Positions 16,905 to 26,248 of a stretch of DNA of 64,000 nucleotides are shown piece by piece. Under the pieces are notes generated by a model. It was given only the letters and a program-made list of their open reading frames with translations, did no database searches and was not told where the DNA came from. Within the stretch, counting starts at the first letter, position 1. Each line of letters begins with the position of its first letter. Position numbers and translations under genes: made by a program. Origin of the DNA: Phycisphaerales bacterium (GTDB lineage: Bacteria > Planctomycetota > Phycisphaerae > Phycisphaerales > UBA1924); NCBI GenBank assembly GCA_020845755.1, contig JADLFE010000033.1, positions 496,001 through 560,000 of the forward strand, in the 5' to 3' direction.

Positions 16905-18065
16905 TTGTCGAAACTGTTCGAAGAAACCCGTTCTCTGAAGGCTCCCGTGTGGGGGGTGATCCCGCGCGCGGCGTGGCCGCTGGTCGTCGCGATCGCGATC
17001 GGCGCGCTGATCTATTTCGGCGTGAGCCCCCTGGTGGGCGGGTTCGTCAGCAAGGTGATGCTGATCGTCGGCATCAACATCGTGCTGGCGGTGTCGCTGA
17101 ACATCGTGAACGGCTACACGGGCCAGTTCTCGATGGGGCACGCGGGGTTCATGGCCGTGGGCGGCTATGTCGCCGCGGGCATCGTCTATTACGGCTCGAT
17201 CAAATTGTGGGGGAGCGCCGATCCGGCGGGCGGCATCCTGAGCATCGTGCAGGAGGGGCCCAAGTCCGGGCCGCTCCTGGGCAAGGGCGATTTTCTGTTC
17301 GTGATCTCGTGCCTGATCGGCGGGCTGGTGGCGGCGGGCGCGGGATATGTTGTCGGGCTTCCGAGCCTTCGTCTGCGCGGCGATTACCTGGCGATCGTGA
17401 CGCTGGGCTTCGGCGAGATCGTGCGTGTGATCCTGCAGGGCTCGCACGACCAGATCCAGCCGTGGAAGGCCGCCGATGCCGCGGCGATGCCGGTGTATGA
17501 ACTGGCGTGGAAACTGGGCGGGCCCAAGGGGTTCAACCTCGTCCCGACGTATACGACGCTCTTCTGGGTCTATTTCTGGGCGGTGCTGACGTGCATCGCG
17601 GCGTACCGGCTCAAGTCGAGTTCATCGGGTCGTGCGTTCCTCTCGATCCGCGAGGACGAGGTGGCGGCCCAGGCGATGGGCGTCGACCTGACCAAGTACA
17701 AGGTGCGCGCGTTTGTCTTCAGCAGTTTCTTTGCGGGCGTCGCCGGTGGGCTCTACGCCCTGGACATCGGCGCGATCTCCGCGGGCGACCTCAACTTCAT
17801 CAAGAGTTTCGACATCATCATCATGGTGGTGCTGGGCGGGCTTGGCTCGATCTCGGGCGCGGTGCTGGCGGCGGTGATCCTGTCGATTCTGCCCGAGGCG
17901 CTGCGCGACTTCCAGAGTTATCGCCTGATCGTGTACGCGCTGTTGCTGATCGTGATCATGATCGTCCGGCCGCAGGGCCTGTTCGGCGTGCGCGAGGTGT
18001 GGGACCTCAAGATCTTCAAGCGTCGTGGCGGGGGTTTGGGTGGAAGCGCGGGGGGTGCCCCGTGA
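16905..18065 (+). CDS. livM: Branched-chain amino-acid ABC transporter permease (LivM type)
   Basis: A 386-residue integral membrane permease, partner of LivH. The N-terminus has hydrophobic segments around IAIGALIYFGVSPLVGGFV, then LNIVNGYTGQFSMGHAGFMA, a LivM hallmark, and RLRGDYLAIVTLGFGEIVR. I chose TTG at 16905 because CGGAG lies about 9 bases before it; the frame is open further upstream into the end of livH, but that part reads as shadow. The stop overlaps the following ATPase's GTG by 4 bp, indicating translational coupling. Confidence 0.9.
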   Translation: MSKLFEETRSLKAPVWGVIPRAAWPLVVAIAIGALIYFGVSPLVGGFVSKVMLIVGINIVLAVSLNIVNGYTGQFSMGHAGFMAVGGYVAAGIVYYGSIKLWGSADPAGGILSIVQEGPKSGPLLGKGDFLFVISCLIGGLVAAGAGYVVGLPSLRLRGDYLAIVTLGFGEIVRVILQGSHDQIQPWKAADAAAMPVYELAWKLGGPKGFNLVPTYTTLFWVYFWAVLTCIAAYRLKSSSSGRAFLSIREDEVAAQAMGVDLTKYKVRAFVFSSFFAGVAGGLYALDIGAISAGDLNFIKSFDIIIMVVLGGLGSISGAVLAAVILSILPEALRDFQSYRLIVYALLLIVIMIVRPQGLFGVREVWDLKIFKRRGGGLGGSAGGAP

Positions 18066-18832
18066 GCGCCGGCGCGATGCTTGATGTCCGCGGGATCTCG
18101 ATCGCCTTCGGCGGCCTGAAGGCGGTGCAGGATTTCTCGCTCTCGATCCCGCGCGGCGGGCTGTACGGCCTGATCGGGCCCAACGGCGCGGGCAAGACCA
18201 CCTGCTTCAACCTGCTCACCGGTGTGTACACGCCGAGCGAGGGCTCGATCGCGGTCGACGGCGTGGACGTGACGGGCCTGCCGCCCCACCAGATCGCGGT
18301 CGCGGGGCTGTCGCGCACATTCCAGAACATCCGGCTCTTCGGGCAACTCTCGGTGCTGGACAACGTGCTCCTGGGGCTGCACCTGCGCGGGCGACATTCA
18401 CTGGCCAGCACGCTGCTCCGCACGGGCTTTCACGTGTCGCAGGAGCGCGCGATGGCGGCGGTGGCGATGCGCCTGCTCGAGACGTTCGGGCTGGCCAATC
18501 GCGCCGAGGAGCAGGGGAAGAACCTGCCATATGGAGATCAGCGGAGGTTGGAGATCGCGCGGGCGCTGGCGACCGAGCCCAAGGTGCTGCTGCTGGACGA
18601 GCCGGCGGCGGGCATGAACCCGCAGGAGAAGAAGGCGCTGCGTGAGTTGATCCAGCGGGTGCGGCAGGAATTCGGCGTGACGATCCTGCTGATCGAGCAC
18701 GACATGGGCGTGGTGATGAACATCTGCGAGCGGATCACGGTGCTGAACTTCGGTCAGACGATCGCGGCGGGCACGCCGGACGAGGTGCAGAACGATCCGA
18801 AGGTGATCGAGGCGTACCTGGGGACGGAGTGA
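18062..18832 (+). CDS. livG: Branched-chain amino-acid ABC transporter ATPase (LivG type)
   Basis: A 256-residue ABC ATPase starting at the GTG overlapping the livM stop. Walker A is GPNGAGKTT near residue 40, Walker B VLLLDEPAAGMNP near residue 175, and the signature region reads LPYGDQRRLEIARAL; family members usually have S/Q where this has P/D, a mild deviation. LivG-specific features include GLSRTFQNIRLFGQLSVLDN. It powers the LivHM channel from the cytoplasmic face together with LivF. Confidence 0.93.
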   Translation: MSAGAMLDVRGISIAFGGLKAVQDFSLSIPRGGLYGLIGPNGAGKTTCFNLLTGVYTPSEGSIAVDGVDVTGLPPHQIAVAGLSRTFQNIRLFGQLSVLDNVLLGLHLRGRHSLASTLLRTGFHVSQERAMAAVAMRLLETFGLANRAEEQGKNLPYGDQRRLEIARALATEPKVLLLDEPAAGMNPQEKKALRELIQRVRQEFGVTILLIEHDMGVVMNICERITVLNFGQTIAAGTPDEVQNDPKVIEAYLGTE

Positions 18833-18876
18833 CAGAAGGCACGGGGCACGAGGGGAAGGGAAGAAAAAGACGAAGA

Positions 18877-18923
18877 AGTTCAACGCAGAGGCCGCGGAGA
18901 GCGCGGAGAAGAGAAGTTGAACT
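18877..18923. repeat. Purine-rich intergenic segment with inverted repeat
   Basis: The 163-bp gap between livG and livF is strikingly purine-rich on the plus strand, unlike the tight spacing elsewhere in this operon. Inside it, AGTTCAAC (18877-18884) and GTTGAACT (18916-18923) form an 8-bp inverted repeat flanking a CGCAGAGGCCGCGGAGAGCG segment. Its wording resembles the dispersed AG-rich intergenic elements seen in many high-GC genomes; copy number elsewhere cannot be judged from one window. Confidence 0.45.
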
Positions 18924-18995
18924 CGAAGGCCTCGAAGAGCGAGGAAGAAGACGGGAGTGGGGAATCGGGAGTGGTGAGTGGTCGGGGTGGATGAC

Positions 18996-19703
<708 letters not shown>

Positions 19704-19814
19704 CGTGGGCATGATGTTCGGGGTTTGTGGTAGACGATCGGAAGATACGAGCGCGCTGATAGGCTGAGGTGTGTGTGGTTCGAGGGATCGATCGGCTGAG
19801 ATTGGGCGTGTTGC

Positions 19815-21791
19815 ATGAGCGGAGCGGGCGCGAAAACCGGGGCGATGAGCGACATGGCGCTGGGGCGCGTGCTGCCCGAGGGGCTGGTCGGCGTGCCGCT
19901 GCTGGGCGACGCCGGGCCGGTGCGATTGGCGATCGTGGCGCACGAGAAGGCGGGCGAGGGCGAGCATCCGTGCGTGATTCTTCGCGAGACGCTGGACGCG
20001 CGGATCTTCCTGGGCGCGGTGCTGGATGCCGCGTCGCGTGTGCTTCAGTGGGTCGAGGTCTGGGTACAGGACGTTGACGGGCTCGCGGACTCGGCGGGTG
20101 AATTCCGCGACGCGATGAACAACGCGAAACTGGACGAGCGGTTTGCGCAGCGGGCCGAGGCGGCAACGGAGTTTGACAGGACGCGCGACGCGGGGTCGCC
20201 CGCGCAGCCGCCATCGATCGTGTGCGGCTTTGAGAAGGTGCACCCGCGGCCGACGCTGATGAACCGGAGCACGCTGGAGGTTGTCCGCCCGATCGAGAAA
20301 GGGAGCAACGGCGCGTGGGTGCTATGCACGGACGATGCGGCCCTTGCGAACGCGGGGTTGCCGGCGTATTCGTCGACGCTGCATCGGTACCTGTACGTGC
20401 GCGAGTTGAAGGATCAGACGGTGTTCGTGCCGGTCACGCGCGGCGCGCCGACGAACACGCACACGGTGGGCCCGGACGAAGCGATCAATCCGCGCGGTGA
20501 ACTGGCGGCGATCAACATGGGCGGCGGGCTGATGTGCGTCAGGTCGTATGAGCCGCTCTCGCTGGAGACGTATGTCGATCAGGTGGGCGGGTTCACGTCG
20601 GGCGGCGCGGGCGATGTCGGGTCCGGCGGGATGCTGACGCTGGGTCGCGGCGGCAAGGCCGGGAGGTTGCTGGAGCGGCTGCACCTCAAATTGCGGCTGA
20701 TCGCGGACCTTGTGTCGCTGGTGCGGGGGGAGATCGCGGCGACGCAGACGCCGATGCTGAATGTGACGGCGTCGAGTTTCGGAGTTCGCGCGGGCCAGAC
20801 GGCGTGGGGGTTGCCGTCGCTGTGGTCGACGCACGCGGTGCTGCGCCACTCGGGAGATGCGGCCCAGGTGACGCTTCCGGGGAGCGATCTGACGTATTTC
20901 GTGTCGAGCGGATTGCAGGGGCCGACGGTGTATGCGCCGGGGAGCGCGGGGTCGGTGGGCGGCGCGGGCTCGCTGCAGATCAGGCAGGTGAAGGGCGAGG
21001 ACGCGGGGCTGGTGGTCGAGGCGACGCTGCGTTCGCAGGAGCGGCTGTTCCTGCAGGCGGGCGAGACGATCGCGCTGCGTGTGCCGATCGGGGGCGTGCG
21101 GCTGGATCTGTACGCGATCGTGGAGCAAGGGCGCACGGGCGCGCCCAGCGGGGAGATCCGGTTCCACACGGTGCCGCTGAAGTTGAGCGACCGCGAGGCG
21201 GGTCAACTCAAGGCGGCGGAGGGCGTGATGATCCCGGGCGTGATGTTCCGCACGATCGCGATGACCAGTTCGCCGTGCGACCTGTTCAGCCTGGGGGTGC
21301 TGGCGATCCGGGCGCTGCTGGTGGACGGGAAGCAGACCCTGGCGGTGGCGCTGGACGAGTTGCAGAGCCTGGTGAGCGTTCTGGCGGCGGAGCACGATCC
21401 GTCGGTGCCGCTGGGCCTGCGGGTGCGCGGGATTCTCGAGGACGCGAAGGGCGCGGGGGCGCTGGCGGCGCTCGGTCCGCAGCGCGTGACGGCGGACGCG
21501 TGGGAGCCGCGGCAGGCGTTGGAGGTTGTGACGCCGGAGGTGTGGGGGGACGTGATCGGGATGATGGTGCGGTGCATGGTGGGGAGCGGTCCGGACGCGG
21601 CGTGCCGGGATTTCGGCGAAGCGCGGGCCGGGATGCTGCACCGGGTGTTCGATCGGATGGGCGAGGACGTGCGTGACCTGGTGGTGCGTACGCGGATGAT
21701 GGTGGTGGGGGATGTGCAGTCCAACCGCGAGGTGAGCGCGATCGTGTCGAAGTATCTTGGCGGGGCGGGAGCGGCGCCGGCGCGGAAGTAG
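19815..21791 (+). CDS. Large T6SS-locus protein with a divergent kinase-like region
   Basis: A 658-residue protein with no family I can name. The order of its segments recalls a protein kinase with an insertion: HLKLRLIADLVSLVRGE followed by MLNVTASSFGV near residues 290-325 takes the place of the alpha-E helix and catalytic loop, and SSPCDLFSLGVLAIRALL near residues 486-503 is a good match to the kinase alpha-F segment (D.FSLGV). Neither an HRD nor a DFG motif is present. Between them lies a beta-rich stretch of about 150 residues. No TM or signal peptide is visible. It opens the T6SS locus 111 bp after livF, 145 bp before the TssJ-like gene. Start ATG 19815 is weakly supported; 19845 is an alternative. 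Confidence 0.6.
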   Translation: MSGAGAKTGAMSDMALGRVLPEGLVGVPLLGDAGPVRLAIVAHEKAGEGEHPCVILRETLDARIFLGAVLDAASRVLQWVEVWVQDVDGLADSAGEFRDAMNNAKLDERFAQRAEAATEFDRTRDAGSPAQPPSIVCGFEKVHPRPTLMNRSTLEVVRPIEKGSNGAWVLCTDDAALANAGLPAYSSTLHRYLYVRELKDQTVFVPVTRGAPTNTHTVGPDEAINPRGELAAINMGGGLMCVRSYEPLSLETYVDQVGGFTSGGAGDVGSGGMLTLGRGGKAGRLLERLHLKLRLIADLVSLVRGEIAATQTPMLNVTASSFGVRAGQTAWGLPSLWSTHAVLRHSGDAAQVTLPGSDLTYFVSSGLQGPTVYAPGSAGSVGGAGSLQIRQVKGEDAGLVVEATLRSQERLFLQAGETIALRVPIGGVRLDLYAIVEQGRTGAPSGEIRFHTVPLKLSDREAGQLKAAEGVMIPGVMFRTIAMTSSPCDLFSLGVLAIRALLVDGKQTLAVALDELQSLVSVLAAEHDPSVPLGLRVRGILEDAKGAGALAALGPQRVTADAWEPRQALEVVTPEVWGDVIGMMVRCMVGSGPDAACRDFGEARAGMLHRVFDRMGEDVRDLVVRTRMMVVGDVQSNREVSAIVSKYLGGAGAAPARK

Positions 21792-21936
21792 CGGGCGAGC
21801 CCGTCGGCGCGGCTATTCTGTGCCGGGTGTTCGGAAAGAACCGAAGAGACAACGGGGTGTCGCCGACGCGAACGCCGAGGCGGCCCCGATCGTGGGTGAA
21901 CGAGCAACGCAGGATTTCACGCGAAGGAGACGGCCA

Positions 21937-22455
21937 ATGACCAGGACGATCCGGTCGATGATGGTGTGGGGCGTGGTTGGAGTGGCGGGGCTGGTGCTGA
22001 CGGGGTGCGACAGCGCGCCACGTCCGGTGCCGCATTCGGCCGAGGTGTCGCTGGGCGACACACTGCAGGGGCAGACGGTCGAGGTTGACATCGTGGGCGT
22101 GAACAACGACGCGAACCTGGCGGAGTGGGAGGCCTACAACGTCAACGACTACTTCAAGGCGGGTGACGCGCGGCGTGCCGAGTCCCGCAAGTACACGATG
22201 AAGTTCGCCCAGGGCTCGACCAGCACGGTCACGCTGTCGAAGGACGACGCCGCGTGGAAGGACTGGAACAAGCCGACGCACCTGGTTGTGCTGGCGAATA
22301 TCCCGGGGTTGTCCGACCAAGGCGGGAGGCCGACGGATCCGCGGCGAAAGGTGCTTCCGATGTACAGCAACTTCTGGGAAAAGCAGGAGTTGCAGATCAC
22401 GGTGCAGCGGAGCGGGGTGAAGGTTCTGACGCCCGAGAAGCCCAAGAAGAAGTAA
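21937..22455 (+). CDS. Lipoprotein, candidate TssJ of the T6SS membrane complex
   Basis: A 172-residue lipoprotein: MTRTIRSMMVWG, hydrophobic core, then lipobox LVLTGC with Cys near residue 24. The mature part has the size of TssJ and a similar succession of beta strands around an acidic YNVNDYFKAG segment, followed by YTMKFAQGSTSTVTLSKDD and a hydrophobic HLVVLANIPG strand, as in TssJ where a late strand reads roughly LGVVAAY. TssJ is the outer-membrane lipoprotein that binds TssM. The identity is inferred from fold pattern and position; no other TssJ is seen in the window. The ATG at 21937 is chosen for its strong AAGGAGA site and signal peptide; the frame is open upstream but Arg-rich. Confidence 0.5.
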   Translation: MTRTIRSMMVWGVVGVAGLVLTGCDSAPRPVPHSAEVSLGDTLQGQTVEVDIVGVNNDANLAEWEAYNVNDYFKAGDARRAESRKYTMKFAQGSTSTVTLSKDDAAWKDWNKPTHLVVLANIPGLSDQGGRPTDPRRKVLPMYSNFWEKQELQITVQRSGVKVLTPEKPKKK

Positions 22456-22609
22456 CCGGCGGATCGGTGTGAGGTTTTCCGCTGGTGCGATACCATTGAG
22501 ATCGGCACCCGGACCGGTGGGCGAACCCTCCGGAGGTTGCCGCGTGTCGTGAGATTCCCCGGCCCGGGGCGGGGCGGCGGTGTTTATTCCCGGTTGAGCG
22601 GGTTCCTTC

Positions 22610-25600
22610 ATGCCGGTGTTCGGCTCGTTTGAAACGAAGCGCGAGGTCTCCCGCTCGGGGCTGGCGGTGGTGTTCAGTGCGCGCCGAGCCGGGACAACCG
22701 ACGAGCGATTCGCTCTCAATGTCTACCAGCCCCCGGCGTTCATGGGCATGGACGACGAGGAGATCGAGCGCGAGGCCAAACTCTTCCTGAGCGCCGCGGA
22801 AACCCAGCAATCGGTCGCGGCGCGGGGCAAGTGCTGGGCGCCGATCCACGAGAGCGGGCGGGTGGAGGGCGGCGCGTGGTACGCCACGGATCTCTTCGAT
22901 CGATCGGTCGAGAAGCTTGTTCTGCAGAAGGAGTTGAGGCTCCGCGACCGCGACCTCTTGCGGATCGTCGAGGCGATCGTGGGCGGGCTCTTTGAGTTAC
23001 GCGAGATCGTTGGACGAGCGCACGGAAACCTGAAGGACACCAACGTCCTGATCCACGGGCGCGCGGATTCGCCCGCCCTTCGCGTGGCGTTGAGCGAGCC
23101 CTTGGCGGGTGAACGGCTGCGTGGGAGCGAGTCCCGTCAGGATCTGCGTGCCCTGGGCGAACTGATCTACCGCCTCGTGCTCCACGAGGCTCCCTCGGCG
23201 GGAGCGGGGTGGTCGGCGCGACTGTCAGAGTCCTGGACCGGGCTGGGAACGGACGGCGATCGGTGGCTGAGCCTCACCAACCGCCTGCGCGATCCGACGG
23301 ATGACAAACTCTCGCTCGATGATGTCCCCGCGTTGATTCCGGGTGGCAAGATCCGTCCCGGATCGTCGGTGGTTGATCTTCCGCCGCCGGCGACCAAGCC
23401 CGACCCGGCGCGGTTCGATGCGAGCAAGGCGGAATCGACCAAGTCGGACGTGTTCAAGAGCCGCGGGCCACTGAAGCCCAAGAGCGAGCCCGCGCCGGAG
23501 GCGCCGGCCGCATCGGACGCGGAGCCCAAGGCGGAGACGCATGGGGCCGAGGCGCCGGCGGTGGAGGCGGGGTCAGCGCGGGAGGCATCTCGTCCGGCGT
23601 CGGTTCCACCGGTGGTGGTCGATCCGGAGCAGACGCAGGAGTTGCCGGCGCCGATCGGCGAGCGAGCCGAGCCGGTTCGGGTGCCGACACCCGCGCCCTC
23701 GCGTGGCCCGCAGGAGGCGTCGGGGGTTGGAGTTGGGAGCGCGCCCGCGGGCGCGTCGGTGTTGCAGACACGTCCGGCGACGCTGGCCAATGTTGGGAAG
23801 ATCCTGCCGACGAGCGTCGGATCCGGCGGGCCCAAGTCGTTCGAGGAGTTGGCGGCGGCCGATGCCGCTCCCAAGCCGGCCAAGTCGAACAACGCCAAGT
23901 GGATCGGGATCGGTGTGGGAGCGGTGGCGCTGGTGGCGGTGGCGGCGGTGGTGATCTCGAACATGGGGAGCGGAGAGAAGCCCAAGACGAATGACACCAA
24001 GAACGGCGTCGGGCCGATCGCGGTCAACGATCCTCCCAAGGCCGGCGAGACCAAGACAAACGAGGTGAAGGAAACGTCCAAGGTTGATCCGCCGAAGGAC
24101 GGCACCGCGGACGCGGACACGAAGAAGGCCGAGGACGCGAGGAAGGCTGAAGAAGCGAGAAAGGCAGAAGAGGCGCGCAAGGCCAAGGAGACTGCCGACG
24201 CCGAGAAGGCGCGGATCGCCAAGGAGGCTGCCGACGCCGAGAAGGCGCGGATTGCCAAGGAGACTGCCGACGCCGAGAAGGCGCGGATTGCCAAGGAGAC
24301 TGCCGACGCGGAGAAGGCGCGGATCGCCAAGGAGACTGCCGACGCGGAGAAGGCGCGGATTGCCAAGGAAACGACGGACAAGGAAAGCCAGGCGGCCCGT
24401 GCGCAGAAGATCGGGGCGGCCAGGGGACTGATCCAGAGGATCGGCGCGAACCTGGCGCTCGGGCTTGGCGCCAAGGACCTGCCGCCTGACGGCGGGGAGT
24501 CGATCGATGAGTTGCTGGCGCAGATCGACGCGAGCGTGGAGAAGGAGGCGGTCGGGGTCGACAAGGCGCTGGGCGAGGTGCTCGCGCGGGGGCGTGGGCT
24601 GAGCGCGATCGCGTCGCTGGCCGATGCATCGGTGGCGGCCAAGCGTGCGGCGGATGAGGCTGGTCGCGGCTGGGCGTCGGAGGCGTTGGCCGCCGGTGCG
24701 CGGGCACTCTCACTTTTCAAGGATCCGGCGCCGGGCGATCTGGACGGGCTCGAGGCGGGCGGGAAGTTCCTGGAGGGTGTGCGAGATTCGATCGGCACAC
24801 TCCCGAACGGGGTGGCGGCGCGTCGCGACGCGATTGTCAAGAACGTGAACGATCGGCGTCGCTCGATGTACCTGACGAGCGTGGGCAAGGTGGCGGTGGA
24901 TGACGCAGCGGCGTTGCGGCGTGCGTCTGGCTTGGCGTCGGGCTTCGGCGTGAAGATCGAGGAGTTGCCGGTCAAGGCGCGTCTGAACCTTCTGGTGCTG
25001 GCGCTGCGGGATGAAATGGCCAGGGCGACGGATGAGGCGGGCGCCAAGGCGGCGACGGACAAGTTCCGGGCCGGTGCCACGGCGCTGGGGGCGGCGGTAG
25101 GCGGCGAGGTGGGCGTCATGCTCAAGGCGATCGACGACGAGATCAATCGCCAGATTCCGACGGCGCCGGCGATCGATCTTTCCAAGAGCGGCCCCGGGAC
25201 GGTTGGATGGTCGGCGGCCCCCGTGGAGGACTCCGCCTCGGTGGTGTACACCTCGCCGACCGGGCGGAAGATCGAGTTTGTCCGGTTGGAGGGGTCGGGC
25301 GCGTACGTGGCGACGACCGAGGTGACGCTGGGCGTATTCAACGACGCGGCCAAGGGCGACGCGAGGTTGTTCAAGTCGCTGTTCGACATGCTGGACACCG
25401 CGGGCCCGATGGTGTGGAGGCGTTCGAGTACCGGCGCGATCGAGCCTTCGGCCCCCAACGAGTGGGACGCGACGGGCTGGCTGCTGAGTGTTCCGGCGTT
25501 GAAGGCGGCCAAGATCGCGCCCTATCCGTCGGACCTGCAGGGCGCGGTGGGCAAGCCGGGCTGGAATCACCCGATGACGCGGGTGTCCTCGACGACGGCC

Positions 25601-26188
25601 AGCGGGCTTGCGGGGAAGATCGGCTGTCGTCTGCCGAGCGCGGAGGAGTGGGCGGCGGCGCGGAAGATGACCGGCCGGATCGATCCATTCGAGAACCGGC
25701 GCGACGCGACGTGGGGGGCGTTGAACGATTACTTGGTTCAGGAGCGTGGGAAGTTGGCGAGCGAGTCGGCCGACTTCCCATGGGCCGACAAGGGGCAGTT
25801 CGCGCTGGACGGCACGAAGAAATGGTCGGAGGCCAAGCGTTCGGTGGAGACGTCGGACCAGGTGGTGTGGTTCCGCGAGGTGCCGGCGCCGGACGGGAAG
25901 TTCCATGATCTGATCGGGAATGTGGCGGAGTGGGTGGCGCCGCCGGCTCCGGCGGGGGGTGCCGCGCCGAACCTGCTGCAGAGCGCGCAGGTGATCGGTG
26001 GATCGGCGTTGTCGGCGGAGGAGATCAAGACGGACCAGGCGCAGAACCCAACGAACCGGAGGAACTCGGTGTTCGCGGATGTGGGGTTCCGCCTGGCGTT
26101 TGACGCGGCGGGAGGCGGGGTGGCGACGCTACCGCCGCTGGCGACGCGGCTCAAAAACGCCGCCGCGGCCATGCCCCTCGTTCGATAG
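22610..26188 (+). CDS. Pseudokinase - TM - FGE-like (SUMF1-type) fusion protein
   Basis: A 1192-residue bitopic protein. Residues about 1-240 follow the protein-kinase plan but with key residues changed: the VAIK lysine position reads ALNVY (N37), the catalytic loop reads HGNLKDTNVLI (138-148, N140 in place of Asp), and the DFG position reads SEP (162-164). The alpha-F segment DLRALGELIYRLVLHE follows. After a Pro/Ala-rich linker there is one TM helix (about 430-453), then a Lys/Ala/Glu-rich repeat (about 500-595), a helical region, and an FGE-like domain from about 870 to 1180 (IGCRLPSAEEWAAARKM, DLIGNVAEWVAPP, DVGFRLAF). The kinase-like part would be cytoplasmic and the FGE-like part periplasmic. 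The FGE active-site cysteines are not seen. The plan recalls PpkA plus TagR of Pseudomonas in one chain. Confidence 0.8.
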   Translation: MPVFGSFETKREVSRSGLAVVFSARRAGTTDERFALNVYQPPAFMGMDDEEIEREAKLFLSAAETQQSVAARGKCWAPIHESGRVEGGAWYATDLFDRSVEKLVLQKELRLRDRDLLRIVEAIVGGLFELREIVGRAHGNLKDTNVLIHGRADSPALRVALSEPLAGERLRGSESRQDLRALGELIYRLVLHEAPSAGAGWSARLSESWTGLGTDGDRWLSLTNRLRDPTDDKLSLDDVPALIPGGKIRPGSSVVDLPPPATKPDPARFDASKAESTKSDVFKSRGPLKPKSEPAPEAPAASDAEPKAETHGAEAPAVEAGSAREASRPASVPPVVVDPEQTQELPAPIGERAEPVRVPTPAPSRGPQEASGVGVGSAPAGASVLQTRPATLANVGKILPTSVGSGGPKSFEELAAADAAPKPAKSNNAKWIGIGVGAVALVAVAAVVISNMGSGEKPKTNDTKNGVGPIAVNDPPKAGETKTNEVKETSKVDPPKDGTADADTKKAEDARKAEEARKAEEARKAKETADAEKARIAKEAADAEKARIAKETADAEKARIAKETADAEKARIAKETADAEKARIAKETTDKESQAARAQKIGAARGLIQRIGANLALGLGAKDLPPDGGESIDELLAQIDASVEKEAVGVDKALGEVLARGRGLSAIASLADASVAAKRAADEAGRGWASEALAAGARALSLFKDPAPGDLDGLEAGGKFLEGVRDSIGTLPNGVAARRDAIVKNVNDRRRSMYLTSVGKVAVDDAAALRRASGLASGFGVKIEELPVKARLNLLVLALRDEMARATDEAGAKAATDKFRAGATALGAAVGGEVGVMLKAIDDEINRQIPTAPAIDLSKSGPGTVGWSAAPVEDSASVVYTSPTGRKIEFVRLEGSGAYVATTEVTLGVFNDAAKGDARLFKSLFDMLDTAGPMVWRRSSTGAIEPSAPNEWDATGWLLSVPALKAAKIAPYPSDLQGAVGKPGWNHPMTRVSSTTASGLAGKIGCRLPSAEEWAAARKMTGRIDPFENRRDATWGALNDYLVQERGKLASESADFPWADKGQFALDGTKKWSEAKRSVETSDQVVWFREVPAPDGKFHDLIGNVAEWVAPPAPAGGAAPNLLQSAQVIGGSALSAEEIKTDQAQNPTNRRNSVFADVGFRLAFDAAGGGVATLPPLATRLKNAAAAMPLVR
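24182..24361 (+). repeat. Five near-identical 36-bp tandem repeats
   Basis: Five copies start at 24182, 24218, 24254, 24290 and 24326; each encodes AKE(T/A)ADAEKARI. Copies differ by only a few bases, which points to recent slippage. They lie in the periplasmic linker of the pseudokinase fusion, probably as an extended charged helix spacing the FGE-like domain from the membrane. Confidence 0.9.
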
Positions 26189-26204
26189 GGCCGGCGCGGC
26201 GGCG
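26153..26204 (-). terminator. Rho-independent terminator of the minus-strand lipoprotein gene
   Basis: Arms CGCCGCCGCG (26158-26167) and CGCGGCGGCG (26195-26204) form a 10-bp stem; inner GGCC/GGCC pairs can extend it. On the minus strand the stem is followed by five T residues (A-run 26153-26157). It lies about 45 bp beyond the stop of the minus-strand lipoprotein gene and overlaps the end of the plus-strand pseudokinase gene. Confidence 0.6.
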
Positions 26205-26248
26205 CTCTCTCCTTGTGCGTTGCTCCCGCCTCCGGGCGGCAGCCAAGA

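Noticed and set aside
15847-16938. 363-codon plus-strand frame over livH
   Set aside because: LivH in the overlapping frame has clear family motifs; this frame is Arg/Gly-rich and featureless.
23167-25512. 781-codon minus-strand Ser/Ala-rich frame opposite the pseudokinase fusion
   Set aside because: It mirrors the repeats of the plus-strand gene (for example repeated SLAIRAFSASAV) and has no start context.
25250-26188. FGE-like domain read as an active sulfatase-modifying enzyme
   Set aside because: The catalytic cysteines are absent and no sulfatase gene is nearby.
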